A DNA stretch of 64,000 bases from Micromonospora inyonensis (lineage in GTDB: Bacteria > Actinomycetota > Actinomycetes > Mycobacteriales > Micromonosporaceae), in the NCBI RefSeq assembly GCF_900091415.1, contig NZ_FMHU01000001.1, forward strand, positions 992,001-1,056,000, read 5' to 3'. Shown here piece by piece: positions 34,801 through 43,116 of this stretch. The position numbers and the translations under genes were made by a program. Within the stretch, counting starts at the first letter, position 1, and each line of letters begins with the position of its first letter. Below the pieces are notes generated by a model, which did no database searches, was not told the DNA's origin, and saw only the letters and a list, made by a program, of their open reading frames with translations.

Positions 34801-35785
34801 GATCCGGGACCTGTTCGGTTCCCGGCTGGAATTGCGCCTCGGCGACCCGTCGGACTCGGGTGTGGCCCGGCAGGCGGCGATGAACGTACCGGAGAACACC
34901 CCGGGGCGGGGCATCACCGCGGAACGGCTGCACTTCCTCGGCGCGGTGCCGCGACTGGCCGCCCCGGGCGGGGACACCGGCGACCTGGTGAAGGCGGTCG
35001 CCGCAGCGTGGGCCGGTCCGGCCGCCCCGGCGGTACGGCTGCTCCCGTCGGTGCTGTCCTATGCGGAGCTGGACCTGTCCGGGGCGACCGGGCTGCGCCT
35101 GCCGGTCGGCATCGCCGAGACGGACCTACGCCCGGTGCTGCTCGACTTCGCCGCCGAGCCGCACTTCGTGGTCTTCGGAGACGCCGAGTGCGGCAAGTCG
35201 TCGTTCCTGCGCGCGCTGGCCACGTCGATCACCCGCCGGTTCACCCCGGAGCAGGCCCGGGTGATCCTGGTCGACTACCGGCGCAGCCTGCTCGGCGCGA
35301 TCGGGACCGACCACCTGATCGGCTACGGCACCGCGGCGGCCGGCACGGCCGAACTGATCGAGTCGGTCGCCGGCTACATGCAGCGCCGGATACCCGGCCC
35401 GGAGGTCACCGCCGGGCAGCTGCGGGACCGGTCCTGGTGGTCCGGGCCGGAGCTGTTCGTGCTGGTCGACGACTACGACCTGGTCGCCACCGGTCCGGCG
35501 AACCCGTTGCGGGCCCTGGAGGAGTACCTCCCGCAGGCCCGGGACGTGGGGCTGCACCTGGTGCTGGTGCGGCGCTCCGGCGGCGCGGCCCGGGCCCAGT
35601 ACGAGCCGATCATCCAGCGGCTGCGGGAGCTGTCCACCGCCGGCCTGGTGATGGCCGGCAGCCCGGAGGAGGGCGCGTTGGTCGGCCCGGTCCGCCCCGG
35701 CCCGCTGCCACCGGGACGGGGTCGGCTGGTGACCCGTCGGGAGGGCGTACGGCTGGTGCAACTCGCGTACCTCCCTCCGATGTGA
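31814..35785 (+). CDS. eccC: Type VII secretion ATPase EccC (three FtsK domains)
   Basis: Motor of the ESX channel. 1323 residues from GTG 31814, with GGGGAGGA upstream; an ATG at 31810 is in another frame. Two N-terminal helices (~40-85) anchor it. Three FtsK/SpoIIIE units follow with P-loops GATGSGKS (487-494), GAPRSGKS (839-846) and GDAECGKS (1122-1129); the lysines are intact in all three. The first domain has LLVICDEFSELL as Walker B and LGVHLLLASQRLEEGRLRGL, typical of the active domain. In EccC, domains 2 and 3 usually bind the substrate. Single-chain form, not split into Ca/Cb. Confidence 0.95.
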   Translation: MSTVVIKRPPRRPAPEIPVGELPVEAPPEIPEVTGGRWQQLLMLLPMLGGTVAMAMMFGRGGGAYSYVVGGMFGLSSLAMLVTSWGSAAGTPKRSEMMAARREYLRHLSVLRRQVRRTAGRQRAGLYYRHPDPTRLWSTVDSHRVWERRSTDSDFAVVRVAVGPQTLATPLRPPTTRPLEELEPMTAGALRRFLDAYSVVPDLPVALSLCSFARVHLRGDVGDPAVRATGSPSAQALARAMLAQLAVFHAPDELLVAVCAGPERRAVWEWVKWLPHAHHPTRTDALGPVRLVTSAAADLEHLLGEVLGSRSRFSPAGPATDGPHVVVVLDGADLTGATHLTSDGGIDAVTLVDLDTPPPRLLDRSTLALEVRDGRLHSYAADTHAEVGTADQLPATDAEAVARRLAPLRLAATVKGSDAPVRVELGLPELLGLGDPENFSVEQGWTPRAPRDRLRVPIGVGTDGGSIELDLKESAQDGMGPHGLLIGATGSGKSELLRTLVLGLAATHSSEVLNFVLIDFKGGATFASFDRLPHTAAVITNLEDALPLVDRMADALNGELTRRQELLRRAGNFASLRDYDRARAAGTPLAPLPSLLVICDEFSELLFHKPDFIDLFVQIGRLGRSLGVHLLLASQRLEEGRLRGLDTHLSYRIGLRTFSALESRTVLGVPDAYELPRSPGHGFLRFGTEPLVRFRAAYVSGAVRRRGGGAGRGTAGMPRLLTFSTHLVPVPEPAVPSPRPAEEERDDGETLLDVLVGRITGQGPPAHQVWLPPLDTSPALDDLLGPVGVDPARGLSFGNPELHGALQVPVALVDKPYDQRRDLLWLALDGAAGHVAVVGAPRSGKSGLLRTLICALALTHTPREVQVYCLDFGGGGLGPLRDLPHVGGVAGRAEATAVRRTVGEVAALLAGREQRFAELGVESMAAYRQRRAALAAAGQPVTDPFGDVFLVVDGWATLRGEYDDLEGPITDLAGRGLAYGVHVVATALRWLDFRPAIRDLFGSRLELRLGDPSDSGVARQAAMNVPENTPGRGITAERLHFLGAVPRLAAPGGDTGDLVKAVAAAWAGPAAPAVRLLPSVLSYAELDLSGATGLRLPVGIAETDLRPVLLDFAAEPHFVVFGDAECGKSSFLRALATSITRRFTPEQARVILVDYRRSLLGAIGTDHLIGYGTAAAGTAELIESVAGYMQRRIPGPEVTAGQLRDRSWWSGPELFVLVDDYDLVATGPANPLRALEEYLPQARDVGLHLVLVRRSGGAARAQYEPIIQRLRELSTAGLVMAGSPEEGALVGPVRPGPLPPGRGRLVTRREGVRLVQLAYLPPM

Positions 35786-35885
35786 CCACCGGGGCCGCTG
35801 ATTACGGCGAAGAGGGGTCGGAGTGGACCGGGAAACGGGTAACCTCCGACCATCACGTGTCCGGTACGACGAATGGGCTGAGGGT

Positions 35886-37304
35886 GTGACTGCGGTGCGG
35901 CGGCGATGCGCTACCGGGGCCCGGCGGCTCGCCGGTCGTGCGCTGCTCGCCCTGGCCGCGACGACCGTCCCGCTCACCGTGGCACCCGCGCACGCCGTTC
36001 CGCTTCCACCGACCGTGCCCGCCGCGTCGGCCGGGTACGCCGCGTCGGCCGGATACGCCGCCGCGCTGCCGGCGGGCCGCGGGATCACGGCGGTCGGGAC
36101 GCCGCTGCGCCCCGGGCCCGTCGTCGTCGACCCGGTCCGCGCCCCCGCCCGTACCGACCAGGTGCGTGACGACCAGTGGCAACTCGACGTGCTCGACGCG
36201 GAGAAGGCCTGGCGGACGTCCACCGGGCGTGGGGTGACCGTCGCGGTGATCGATTCCGGCGTGGACGCCACGCATCCGGACCTCGTGGGCCAGGTGCTTC
36301 CCGGGATCGACCTGGTTGCTCCGAACGGGACGGCCGAGCCGGACCCGGTGGGGCACGGGACCACGGTCGCGGCCCTGATCGCCGGCCGACGGGACGACCA
36401 CCGTGGAGTGGTCGGCCTCGCGCCGGACGCGAAGGTCCTGCCGATCCGGGTGCTCGACGAGGAGAACCGCTACGACGACGCGCTGGTCGTGGCCAAGGGC
36501 GTCCGGTGGGCGGTCGACAACGGCGCACGGGTGATCAACCTGTCGCTGGGTGGGGGCGGCGACAGCGCGGCCCTGGCGGCGGCGCTGGACTACGCCTTCG
36601 CCCGCGACGTGGTGGTGATCGCCTGCACCGGCAACCTGGCAATCTCCTCCGGCACCCGGGTCTGGTACCCGGCCCGGGAGCCCGGGGTGATCGCGGTGGC
36701 TGGTCTGGAACGGGGCGTCACCGACCTCTGGTCCGGCTCGATCACCGGCCCGGAGACCGTGCTGACCGCCCCGGCGACCGGGCTGGTGGGGGCCCGGCCC
36801 GGCGGCTACTGGCGGGTGCAGGGGACCAGTTTCGCCGCTCCGCTGGTGACCGCCGCCGCCGTGCTGCTACGCGCCCGGTGGCCGCAGATGTCCGCCGGGG
36901 ATGTGGTCAACCGGTTGATCACCACCGCTCGGGACCTCGGCCCCGCCGGCCGGGACGACCGGTTCGGTTTCGGCCGGATCGACCCGGTCGCCGCGCTCAC
37001 CCGGGACGTCCCCACGGTGCCGCGCAACCCGCTCGACGACCACTCCTCTCCGGGCGAGGTGGGCTTCGGGCGGGCACCGGGCGCGGCCGAGACGTCCGGC
37101 ACCGACGCCGACCAGCTCGGTCTCGCCGGCACCCGACGGGACGGGTGGACGGTCCGCGCGGCCGGTGACACCGAGGAGGTGGCCCCGGGACGGCTGTGGA
37201 GTGGCGTGGCCCTCGGTGTCATCCTGGTCACCGGGACCGCCCTGGCGGCCCGTCGGTTCCGTCGCCCGGAGCGTCGCGGCGGCCCACCCGACCGGTCGCC
37301 GTGA
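35886..37304 (+). CDS. mycP: Mycosin, type VII secretion-associated subtilisin-like protease
   Basis: Membrane-anchored serine protease of ESX systems. Start GTG 35886 (472 residues) or GTG 35895; the frame is open from 35823. A basic stretch and signal peptide (LLALAATTVPLTVAPAHA) precede a catalytic domain with D123 (VIDSGVD), H157 (PVGHGTTVA), oxyanion N250 (ACTGN) and S315 (QGTSFAAP). A hydrophilic linker leads to the C-terminal helix LWSGVALGVILVTGTALAA and a basic tail, the usual mycosin layout. It is ~100 bp downstream of eccC on the same strand, probably in one operon. Confidence 0.93.
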   Translation: MTAVRRRCATGARRLAGRALLALAATTVPLTVAPAHAVPLPPTVPAASAGYAASAGYAAALPAGRGITAVGTPLRPGPVVVDPVRAPARTDQVRDDQWQLDVLDAEKAWRTSTGRGVTVAVIDSGVDATHPDLVGQVLPGIDLVAPNGTAEPDPVGHGTTVAALIAGRRDDHRGVVGLAPDAKVLPIRVLDEENRYDDALVVAKGVRWAVDNGARVINLSLGGGGDSAALAAALDYAFARDVVVIACTGNLAISSGTRVWYPAREPGVIAVAGLERGVTDLWSGSITGPETVLTAPATGLVGARPGGYWRVQGTSFAAPLVTAAAVLLRARWPQMSAGDVVNRLITTARDLGPAGRDDRFGFGRIDPVAALTRDVPTVPRNPLDDHSSPGEVGFGRAPGAAETSGTDADQLGLAGTRRDGWTVRAAGDTEEVAPGRLWSGVALGVILVTGTALAARRFRRPERRGGPPDRSP

Positions 37305-37383
37305 TGTGATCATGACGCTGAGCCACTGTCGTGCAATCAGATCGACTTTCTGCTGAACGTTCGTTAAGTTCGCTGTTTCGGGT

Positions 37384-37395
37384 CTCTAGCTAGAG
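37384..37395. promoter_or_regulatory. 12-bp palindrome in an AT-richer upstream region
   Basis: CTCTAGCTAGAG is a perfect palindrome ~92 bp upstream of the start at 37487, inside a 182-bp stretch (37305-37486) clearly less GC-rich than its surroundings. It could be an operator. No reliable -35/-10 pair was found. Confidence 0.35.
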
Positions 37396-37486
37396 GAGAT
37401 GCCGGTTAGCAGGCTATTTGCATCGCTGTTTATCGTGATCAGTGATCCGGGTGCCAGCGCACCGCCGACAGCGATAAGGGCCAAAG

Positions 37487-38416
37487 ATGAGCGACAGTCA
37501 CCCTCCGTACGGAGGACCGTCCGATCCGAACGCCGGGCAGCCGTGGGGACCGCCTCCGGGCCAGCCGGTCTCCGGGCAGCCGTGGGGTCAGCCACCCGGT
37601 CAGCCGATCTCGGGTCAGCCGGACCCGTACGGGTACGGTCAGCCCGGCTACCAGCAGCAGCCCGGATATCCGCCGCCGCAGTTCGCCGCCCCCGTGCAGC
37701 CGCCGAAGAAGAACCGGGGCCTGATGGTCGGCCTCGGGATCGGTGCCGCCACGGTGGCGCTGCTGGCGCTCTGCGGTGTCGGCGTCGGCGTCATCGTCGC
37801 CAACGGTGACGACGACGACCCCACTCCACCGGTGGCCGCCACCTCGGCCCCCGGCGGCAACACCGACCCGAGCGCCTCCCCGTCGACCGAGCAGACGCCC
37901 GACGACGACGCGCCGAACAACAACAACGCGGTGACCGCCCGGTACTCCAGCGACTTCGAGGCGGTCTGCGAGGGCAGCCCGATCCTCAACGCCAAGGCGT
38001 ACTCGACCCCGTCCGGTTCCAAGGCGTACACCTTCTACAACTCGGTGGACCGGCCGAGCAACTGGATGCTCCGCTCCGCCGGCTACGGCAAGTCGTACTA
38101 CGCCAAGAGCGACGAGTTCGACGAGGTGAGCGTCGTGGGCTGCCTGAAGTACCAGGAGGGCAGCGAGGGCACCGGCCGCAAGTGCCAGCTCAAGGACAGC
38201 TCGGACAAGATCATCACGATCGACTACGTGTCGTCCCGGTACACCCTCACCTTCTACGCGGCGAAGACCGCGCAGAAGGTCGGCGACGGCGGCACCATCA
38301 ACGCGCCGGCCGTCCGTTGCCCGTCGTTCGTGACCTACAGCAAGAGCACGATGAAGGCGTACGCCTCGCCGGACACCGGCGCCATCGAGGCCGCCCTGGA
38401 CAAGTTCCTGGGCTGA
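37487..38416 (+). CDS. Membrane-anchored Pro-rich exported-domain protein
   Basis: 309 residues from ATG 37487. A ~75-residue Pro/Gly/Gln-rich cytoplasmic segment contains repeats of the PGQPVSGQPWG type. A basic stretch and one helix follow (GLMVGLGIGAATVALLALCGVGVGVIV), then an Asp/Thr/Pro linker and an extracytoplasmic domain of ~155 residues with conserved-looking C and aromatic residues (YSSDFEAVCEGSPILNAKAYS, VVGCLKYQEGSEGTGRKCQL, VRCPSFVTYS). Five cysteines could form disulfides. I do not recognise the domain. Its position between mycP and marP does not define a role. Confidence 0.75.
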   Translation: MSDSHPPYGGPSDPNAGQPWGPPPGQPVSGQPWGQPPGQPISGQPDPYGYGQPGYQQQPGYPPPQFAAPVQPPKKNRGLMVGLGIGAATVALLALCGVGVGVIVANGDDDDPTPPVAATSAPGGNTDPSASPSTEQTPDDDAPNNNNAVTARYSSDFEAVCEGSPILNAKAYSTPSGSKAYTFYNSVDRPSNWMLRSAGYGKSYYAKSDEFDEVSVVGCLKYQEGSEGTGRKCQLKDSSDKIITIDYVSSRYTLTFYAAKTAQKVGDGGTINAPAVRCPSFVTYSKSTMKAYASPDTGAIEAALDKFLG

Positions 38417-38433
38417 GCGACCCGCGCGACCCG

Positions 38434-38472
38434 GAGCCGGGGAGGGGTGGACCACCGCCCCTCCCCCGGCTC
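38434..38472. terminator. Bidirectional terminator between convergent genes
   Basis: GAGCCGGGGAGGGG (38434-38447) pairs with CCCCT-CCCCC-GGCTC (38458-38472) with a single bulged C and a 10-base loop. It sits in the 79-bp gap between convergent stops at 38416 and 38496, so it can serve both. No T-run. Confidence 0.75.
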
Positions 38473-38495
38473 GGGTGACGAGGTAGGGCACTTGG

Positions 38496-39674
38496 TCAGG
38501 TGCAGTCGCCGGTGTCGACCGCGCGGGTCCGCTCCGCACCGGCCAACGCCACCGGGCGGGCCTCCTCGGCGGTGACCGCGAACCCGGTGTTCGGGTCGTC
38601 CGCCGCCGCCGCGAAGATCACCCCGAGCACCAGGCCGTTCGGCGCGACCAGCGGACCACCGGAGTTCCCGCTGCGCACCAGCGCGCGGATCGTGTAGACC
38701 TCCCGGGTGACGTCCCCCGAGGAGTAGATGTCCGGGCCGGTGATCCGGTCGACGTCCCGCACCCGGGCCGACTGCGCGTCGTACGGCCCGTCCAGCGGGA
38801 ATCCGAGGACGATCGCGTCCGCCCCGCTGGCTGCCCGGCCGGTGGCGAACCGCATGACCGGACCGGACAGGTCCGGTACGTGGATCACCGCCAGGTCCCG
38901 ATCCGGGTCGTAGACCACCACGCGACCGTCGTACCGCTTGCCGTTGCGTTCCACCGAGACGTCACGGGTGCCGGCGACCACGTGTGCGTTGGTCATCACC
39001 CGGTCCTCGGCGTAGATGAAGCCGGAGCCCTCGATCCGGCGACCGCAACTCGGCGCGGAACCCCGCACCTTGACCACCGAACGCTGGCCGTTGGCGACCA
39101 CCTGGGAGCCGGCGAGCGCCGGGTCCGGGGGTGCGACCTGCCGGGCCCGGGTGGGTGCCAGGTCACCGAAGACGTCCGGGAAGCCGTTGGTGTCCACGGT
39201 GTCGCGCAGCGCGGCGGAGAAGCGTTGGGCCTGGTCCGGCATCACCCGGTCGGCCACGGTGAGCAGGGCGCTGTTGCGGACCGAGGAGGCCAGCCAGGGG
39301 AACGACGACGACCCGAGCGGAACGGCGACGAGCCAGGCCACCATGATCACCGCGAAGAGCGAGACGAATGCGCCCCCGATGTCGTCGACACGGCGGCCGA
39401 CGCGGCTGGTGATCGCCGTACGCAGGTGCGAGCCGAGCCAGCCGGCGAGGGTCTGACCCAGCACCGCCAGTCCGAGCACCGCGACCAGCGCGACGATCAC
39501 CCGGACGGCGCTGTCGGCGAATCGCTGCGCCAGCAGGGGACCCACCTGGAGACCGAGCAGGGCCCCGAGGAAGAAGCCGGCGAAGGAGAGCGCCCCGATG
39601 ACGAACCCCTGGCGGTATCCGCTGATCGCGAACAAGAGCATGAGCAGCAGCAAAAAGAGATCAACGGCCGACAC
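38496..39674 (-). CDS. marP: MarP-like periplasmic serine protease
   Basis: Membrane serine protease linked in mycobacteria to acid and oxidative stress survival. 392 residues from GTG 39674. Residues ~1-120 contain four helices of the CvpA/colicin V type (GYRQGFVIGALSFAGFFLGALLG). Then comes a chymotrypsin-like protease domain with H231 (TNAHVVAG), D260 (DPDRDLAVIH) and S338 (RSGNSGGPL). Cys210 and Cys391 could form the disulfide known from MarP. Gene order (marP, nudix, TlpA-like, nth) equals Rv3671c-Rv3674c of M. tuberculosis, supporting orthology. Confidence 0.92.
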   Translation of the reverse strand: MSAVDLFLLLLMLLFAISGYRQGFVIGALSFAGFFLGALLGLQVGPLLAQRFADSAVRVIVALVAVLGLAVLGQTLAGWLGSHLRTAITSRVGRRVDDIGGAFVSLFAVIMVAWLVAVPLGSSSFPWLASSVRNSALLTVADRVMPDQAQRFSAALRDTVDTNGFPDVFGDLAPTRARQVAPPDPALAGSQVVANGQRSVVKVRGSAPSCGRRIEGSGFIYAEDRVMTNAHVVAGTRDVSVERNGKRYDGRVVVYDPDRDLAVIHVPDLSGPVMRFATGRAASGADAIVLGFPLDGPYDAQSARVRDVDRITGPDIYSSGDVTREVYTIRALVRSGNSGGPLVAPNGLVLGVIFAAAADDPNTGFAVTAEEARPVALAGAERTRAVDTGDCT

Positions 39675-39737
39675 CCGTTCAGCGTACGGGCACCGGACAG
39701 CGGCGACGACGCTCGTCGCGGAAGCGGACCGCCGTGG

Positions 39738-40430
39738 TCAGCGACCGGCCAGCTCGTCTGCGGGGTCGGTGCCGGCGGAGGGGGCCGGGGAGGCGGAGGC
39801 GGGCGGGAGGTCGAGGACCCGGTTCCGGGGCCAGGGCCGGGCCCAGCCGCCCATCTCCAGGATGGTGGCGAGCACGCCTGCGGTGAACCCCCAGACCAGC
39901 ATGCCCCGGGCGGAGAAGGCCGGACCCGTCCAGCCGCTCGGATGGCGCACCCGCATCCGGTTCTCCGGGTCGACCAGCTCGGCGACCGGAAGTCGGGCGA
40001 CGTGCGCGACCTCGGCCGGCTCCCGGGGGTGCACCGGGTGCGGCCGGTGCCACCAGCCGAGGACGGGGGTGACCACGAAGTCGCTGACCGGGATCCAGAG
40101 TTTCGGCAGCTCGGCCAGGACGGTGACGGTGGCCGGGTCGAGGCCGACCTCCTCGTTCGCCTCGCGCAGCGCGGTCGCGGTGGCGTCGGCGTCGTCCGGA
40201 TCGGCGGCCCCGCCGGGGAAGGCCGGCTGACCGGCGTGGTTGCGCAGGGTGGCGGCCCGTTGCAGGACGAGGACGTCCGGCCCGACGTCCGGTTCCTCGG
40301 CGAGCAGCACCAGCACCGCGCTCTGCCGCCCGCCGCTGGTCGGGGTGTGCAGCGGGGTGAAGTCCTCGGAGCGGGCCGTGCCCAGCCGGGCGAGCAGCGG
40401 ATCCATCCACGGGGGAAGGGGACGGGTCAT
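39738..40430 (-). CDS. Nudix hydrolase, CoA pyrophosphatase type
   Basis: 230 residues from ATG 40430. The Nudix box is GGAADPDDADATATALREANEEVGL written in two parts here: GGAADPDDADAT then ATALREANEEVGL, with the REx2EExG core intact. The preceding LRNHAGQPAFPGG and the later SDFVVTPVLGW match CoA-cleaving NudL-like enzymes (Rv3672c in M. tuberculosis). Expected reaction: CoA or acyl-CoA to 4'-phosphopantetheine derivatives and 3',5'-ADP. It overlaps the TlpA-like gene by ATGA (40427-40430), so the two are coupled. The C-terminal ~35 residues are Pro/Ala-rich. Confidence 0.85.
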   Translation of the reverse strand: MTRPLPPWMDPLLARLGTARSEDFTPLHTPTSGGRQSAVLVLLAEEPDVGPDVLVLQRAATLRNHAGQPAFPGGAADPDDADATATALREANEEVGLDPATVTVLAELPKLWIPVSDFVVTPVLGWWHRPHPVHPREPAEVAHVARLPVAELVDPENRMRVRHPSGWTGPAFSARGMLVWGFTAGVLATILEMGGWARPWPRNRVLDLPPASASPAPSAGTDPADELAGR

Positions 40431-41122
40431 GCGGGTACGTCCAGGTCGAGGTGGCGGCGGACCACGTCGGCGAGGCGGGCGTCGTCGAGCGCGCCGGAGA
40501 CGTCCTGGTGCCGGACCCGCCCCTGCGCGTCCACCAGAATGGTGATCGGCAGGACGTTCGGCGCCAGTTCCCGCTGCAACCGCTGGTCGGTGTCGACCAG
40601 GGTCGGGAAGCTGATGCCGAAGTCCTCGCCGACGGAGACCGCCCGGGGCCGGTCGTCCCGGGTGTTCACCCCGATCACGTGCACCTGCCCGGCCATCCGC
40701 TCGTGCAGACGCTGGAAGGCGGGGAGTTCCTTCCGACAGGGCGTGCACCAGGAGGCCCACAGGTTGATCACCGCTGGTCCGCGTACCGCCCGCAGGGAGA
40801 CCTCGCCGCCCCCGGTGAGGCAGGCGAAGCTCAGGTCGGGCAGCCCTCGGCCCGCCCCCGACACGGTGGCCGGTGACGAACCCCCGGCGGCCGGGGCCGA
40901 CGAGGTGGTGGGCGCGGCGGCCGGGGCCGACGAGGTGGCCGCCGTCGGGCCGGTCGACGCGGCGGGCGCAGCCGAGGGGGGTGCGGTCAGCGCGGCGCAG
41001 TCGGCGAAGGGTGAGTCCCCGGACGCGGCCGGCGACGCGGCGGTCCGGTCGGCCTCCCCGGCGGTGCAGCCGGTGACCGCCAGCAGCGGGGCCAGGAGAG
41101 CGGCGGCGACGCGGTGGTTCAC
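40427..41122 (-). CDS. TlpA/ResA-like thioredoxin lipoprotein
   Basis: 231 residues from GTG 41122, with GGAGG four bases upstream. The lipoprotein signal has the lipobox VTGC, placing it on the outer face of the membrane. An Ala/Ser/Pro/Thr-rich linker of ~60 residues is followed by a thioredoxin domain with active site [24 protein letters not shown], and the cis-proline region [17 protein letters not shown]. The family reduces or isomerises exported thiols, for example in cytochrome c maturation; the target here is unknown. It overlaps nth by GTGA (41119-41122) and corresponds in position to Rv3673c. Confidence 0.9.
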   Translation of the reverse strand: MNHRVAAALLAPLLAVTGCTAGEADRTAASPAASGDSPFADCAALTAPPSAAPAASTGPTAATSSAPAAAPTTSSAPAAGGSSPATVSGAGRGLPDLSFACLTGGGEVSLRAVRGPAVINLWASWCTPCRKELPAFQRLHERMAGQVHVIGVNTRDDRPRAVSVGEDFGISFPTLVDTDQRLQRELAPNVLPITILVDAQGRVRHQDVSGALDDARLADVVRRHLDLDVPA

Positions 41123-41907
41123 GGCGCCTCCGCCACGACCGCCTGGGCGGGAACCAGCTCGGGGTCGACCCCGGCGGCGGCCGCCAGGTCCCGTGCCCGG
41201 GGGCCCTTGAGCAACGTGGCCGCTGCGGCCGGCTCGGTCGGTCCGGTCCCGTACGCCGGGCAGAGCTTCGTCAACGTGCAGGCACCGCAGGCGGGCTTGC
41301 GGGCATGGCAGACCCGCCGCCCGTGGAAGATCACCCGGTGCGACAGCATGGTCCAGTCGCGCTTCTCGAAGAGCGCACCGATCGCGTGCTCGATCTTGAC
41401 CGGGTCGGTCTCGGTGGTGAGCCGCCAACGGTGCACCAGTCGCTGGAAGTGCGTGTCGACGGTGATCCCGGGAACCCCGAAGGCGTTGCCGAGGATGACA
41501 TTGGCGGTCTTGCGGCCGATCCCGGGCAGGGTCACCAGGTCGGCCAACGTGCCGGGGACCTGCCCGTCGTGCCGCTCGACGAGGGCCTGACCCAGCTTGA
41601 TCAAGGAGTCGGTCTTGTTCCGGAAGAAGCCGGTCGGCCAGATCAGCTCCTCCAGCTCGGTCCGGTCGGCGCCGGCGTAGTCCGCCGCGCTGGGATACCG
41701 GGCGAAGAGCTTCGGGGTGACCTCGTTGACCCGCTTGTCCGTGCACTGGGCGGAGAGGATCGTCGCGACGGCCAGTTCGAGCGCGGTGGAGTGGTCGAGT
41801 TCGCAGTGCGCGTCCGGGTGGGCGTCGGTGAGCGCCCGGCCGATCCGTCGGGCCCGCCGCTTCCGGCCCAGGTCGGTCTCGGACAGGCTGGGAAAGCTGG
41901 TGGTCAC
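41119..41907 (-). CDS. nth: Endonuclease III
   Basis: Base-excision repair glycosylase/AP lyase for oxidised pyrimidines. 262 residues from GTG 41907. The helix-hairpin-helix is [17 protein letters not shown] with the catalytic Lys. [12 protein letters not shown] carries the catalytic Asp. The [4Fe-4S] cluster motif is [17 protein letters not shown] (C-x6-C-x2-C-x5-C), complete. A ~40-residue extension after the cluster is usual in actinobacteria. It is followed by coupled thioredoxin-like and Nudix genes, as in mycobacteria. Confidence 0.96.
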   Translation of the reverse strand: MTTSFPSLSETDLGRKRRARRIGRALTDAHPDAHCELDHSTALELAVATILSAQCTDKRVNEVTPKLFARYPSAADYAGADRTELEELIWPTGFFRNKTDSLIKLGQALVERHDGQVPGTLADLVTLPGIGRKTANVILGNAFGVPGITVDTHFQRLVHRWRLTTETDPVKIEHAIGALFEKRDWTMLSHRVIFHGRRVCHARKPACGACTLTKLCPAYGTGPTEPAAAATLLKGPRARDLAAAAGVDPELVPAQAVVAEAP

Positions 41908-41947
41908 GCCGGCCAGCCTACGTCGCCGGGCCGACCATCCGTCCCGC

Positions 41948-43105
41948 CTACCCGGCGTCCGGGGCGGAGATCGTCCCGTCCGCGGCGAACCGGGCCCCGG
42001 TCTTCGGGAAGTCCTGGCCGGTGAGCGTCCGGACCAGTCCGAGACCCCGGTCGTCCGGGTCGGGGACCGGCTTGCCGAGCCCGTTCATGTACGTCGAGGC
42101 GAGCGACCCCGCCACGAACGTGCCGTCCGCCGTGAGCGACACCTTGAGCACGCCACCCCAGCCGAGCCGACCGTTGTTGCTCAGCGACTTGCCGCCCCCG
42201 GCGAAGTTGCCGAGGCTGTAGGCGATCAGCCGGCCCTGGTAGAACTCCATGGCCCGGAGCACGTGCGGGCCGTGCCCGACGATCAGGTCCGCCCCGGCGT
42301 CGATCATCGCGCGGGAGAACTTGACCGGGTCGCCCCGGTTCTCGCCGAGGAACATCTCCGTGCCCGGCTTCACCCGGGTCTTGTCCGACCCCTCGCCGCC
42401 CATGTGCACCTGCACGACGACCAGGTCGGCCATGGTCGCCGCCTTCTGCACCACCTTCTCGGCGGCGTCGATGTCGACCAGGCTGTTCGACCAGACGTAC
42501 GACGAGAAGCCGGCGACGGCGACCTTGACGCCCTTGACGTCGACCACGGTGATCTGGTCGGGCGCGCCGGTATGCTTCAGGTCGTACTTCTCCAGCGCCT
42601 TCTGGGTGTTCTCGTAGCCGGCCGGGCCGTAGTCGTACCCGTGGTTGTTGGCCTGGTTGAGCAGGTGGAACCCGGCATCCTTGAGGTGCGCGGCGTACTC
42701 CGGCGGGGCCCGGAACTGGAAGCAGCGGGTGGAGTTCGCCCCGCACTTGCCGGTCCCGGTGTCGACGGTCAGCGGCTCCTCCAGGTTGCCCATCACCAGG
42801 TCGGCCTCGAGCGCGGTCCTGACGCCGTCGAAGAAGCCCTTGCCACCGTTGGGGGGCAGCCGGCCCGGCGCGTTGCCCATGATGATGTCGCCGGTGGCGG
42901 AGAGCGAGATGACGTTCTCCTCCTCCGCCGGGGGCGCGCTCGGGCTCGCCGGAGCCGGTGCGGCGGTGCGCTCCTCCGGCGACTGCCAGGCCGGGCTCTC
43001 CGCGGCCGAATCGCATCCGGCGGCGACCAGCAGGACGAGGAGCGCACCCAGCGCGGCCGCGCGGCGGCGTGGGCGGCGGGCGTCTGAGGAGGCGGCGGCG
43101 TACAT
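41948..43105 (-). CDS. CapA-family lipoprotein (calcineurin-like phosphoesterase fold)
   Basis: 385 residues from ATG 43105. Lipobox LLVAAGCDS implies lipid anchoring on the cell surface. After a Pro/Ala linker the CapA domain reads [13 protein letters not shown] (metal-site Asp), [71 protein letters not shown]. These are the metallophosphatase-like motifs of proteins annotated as poly-gamma-glutamate CapA. No capBC genes are near, so capsule synthesis is not implied; a role in wall or exopolymer modification is more cautious. It is not part of the conserved nth-crp neighbourhood in mycobacteria. Confidence 0.85.
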   Translation of the reverse strand: MYAAASSDARRPRRRAAALGALLVLLVAAGCDSAAESPAWQSPEERTAAPAPASPSAPPAEEENVISLSATGDIIMGNAPGRLPPNGGKGFFDGVRTALEADLVMGNLEEPLTVDTGTGKCGANSTRCFQFRAPPEYAAHLKDAGFHLLNQANNHGYDYGPAGYENTQKALEKYDLKHTGAPDQITVVDVKGVKVAVAGFSSYVWSNSLVDIDAAEKVVQKAATMADLVVVQVHMGGEGSDKTRVKPGTEMFLGENRGDPVKFSRAMIDAGADLIVGHGPHVLRAMEFYQGRLIAYSLGNFAGGGKSLSNNGRLGWGGVLKVSLTADGTFVAGSLASTYMNGLGKPVPDPDDRGLGLVRTLTGQDFPKTGARFAADGTISAPDAG

Positions 43106-43116
43106 CGTCCGGGACC

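Noticed and set aside
37399..37809. Plus-strand frame of 136 codons starting right after GAGGAG
   Set aside because: It overlaps the gene at 37487 in another frame, its Arg/Ala-rich product is the shadow of that Pro-rich gene, and only its start looks good.
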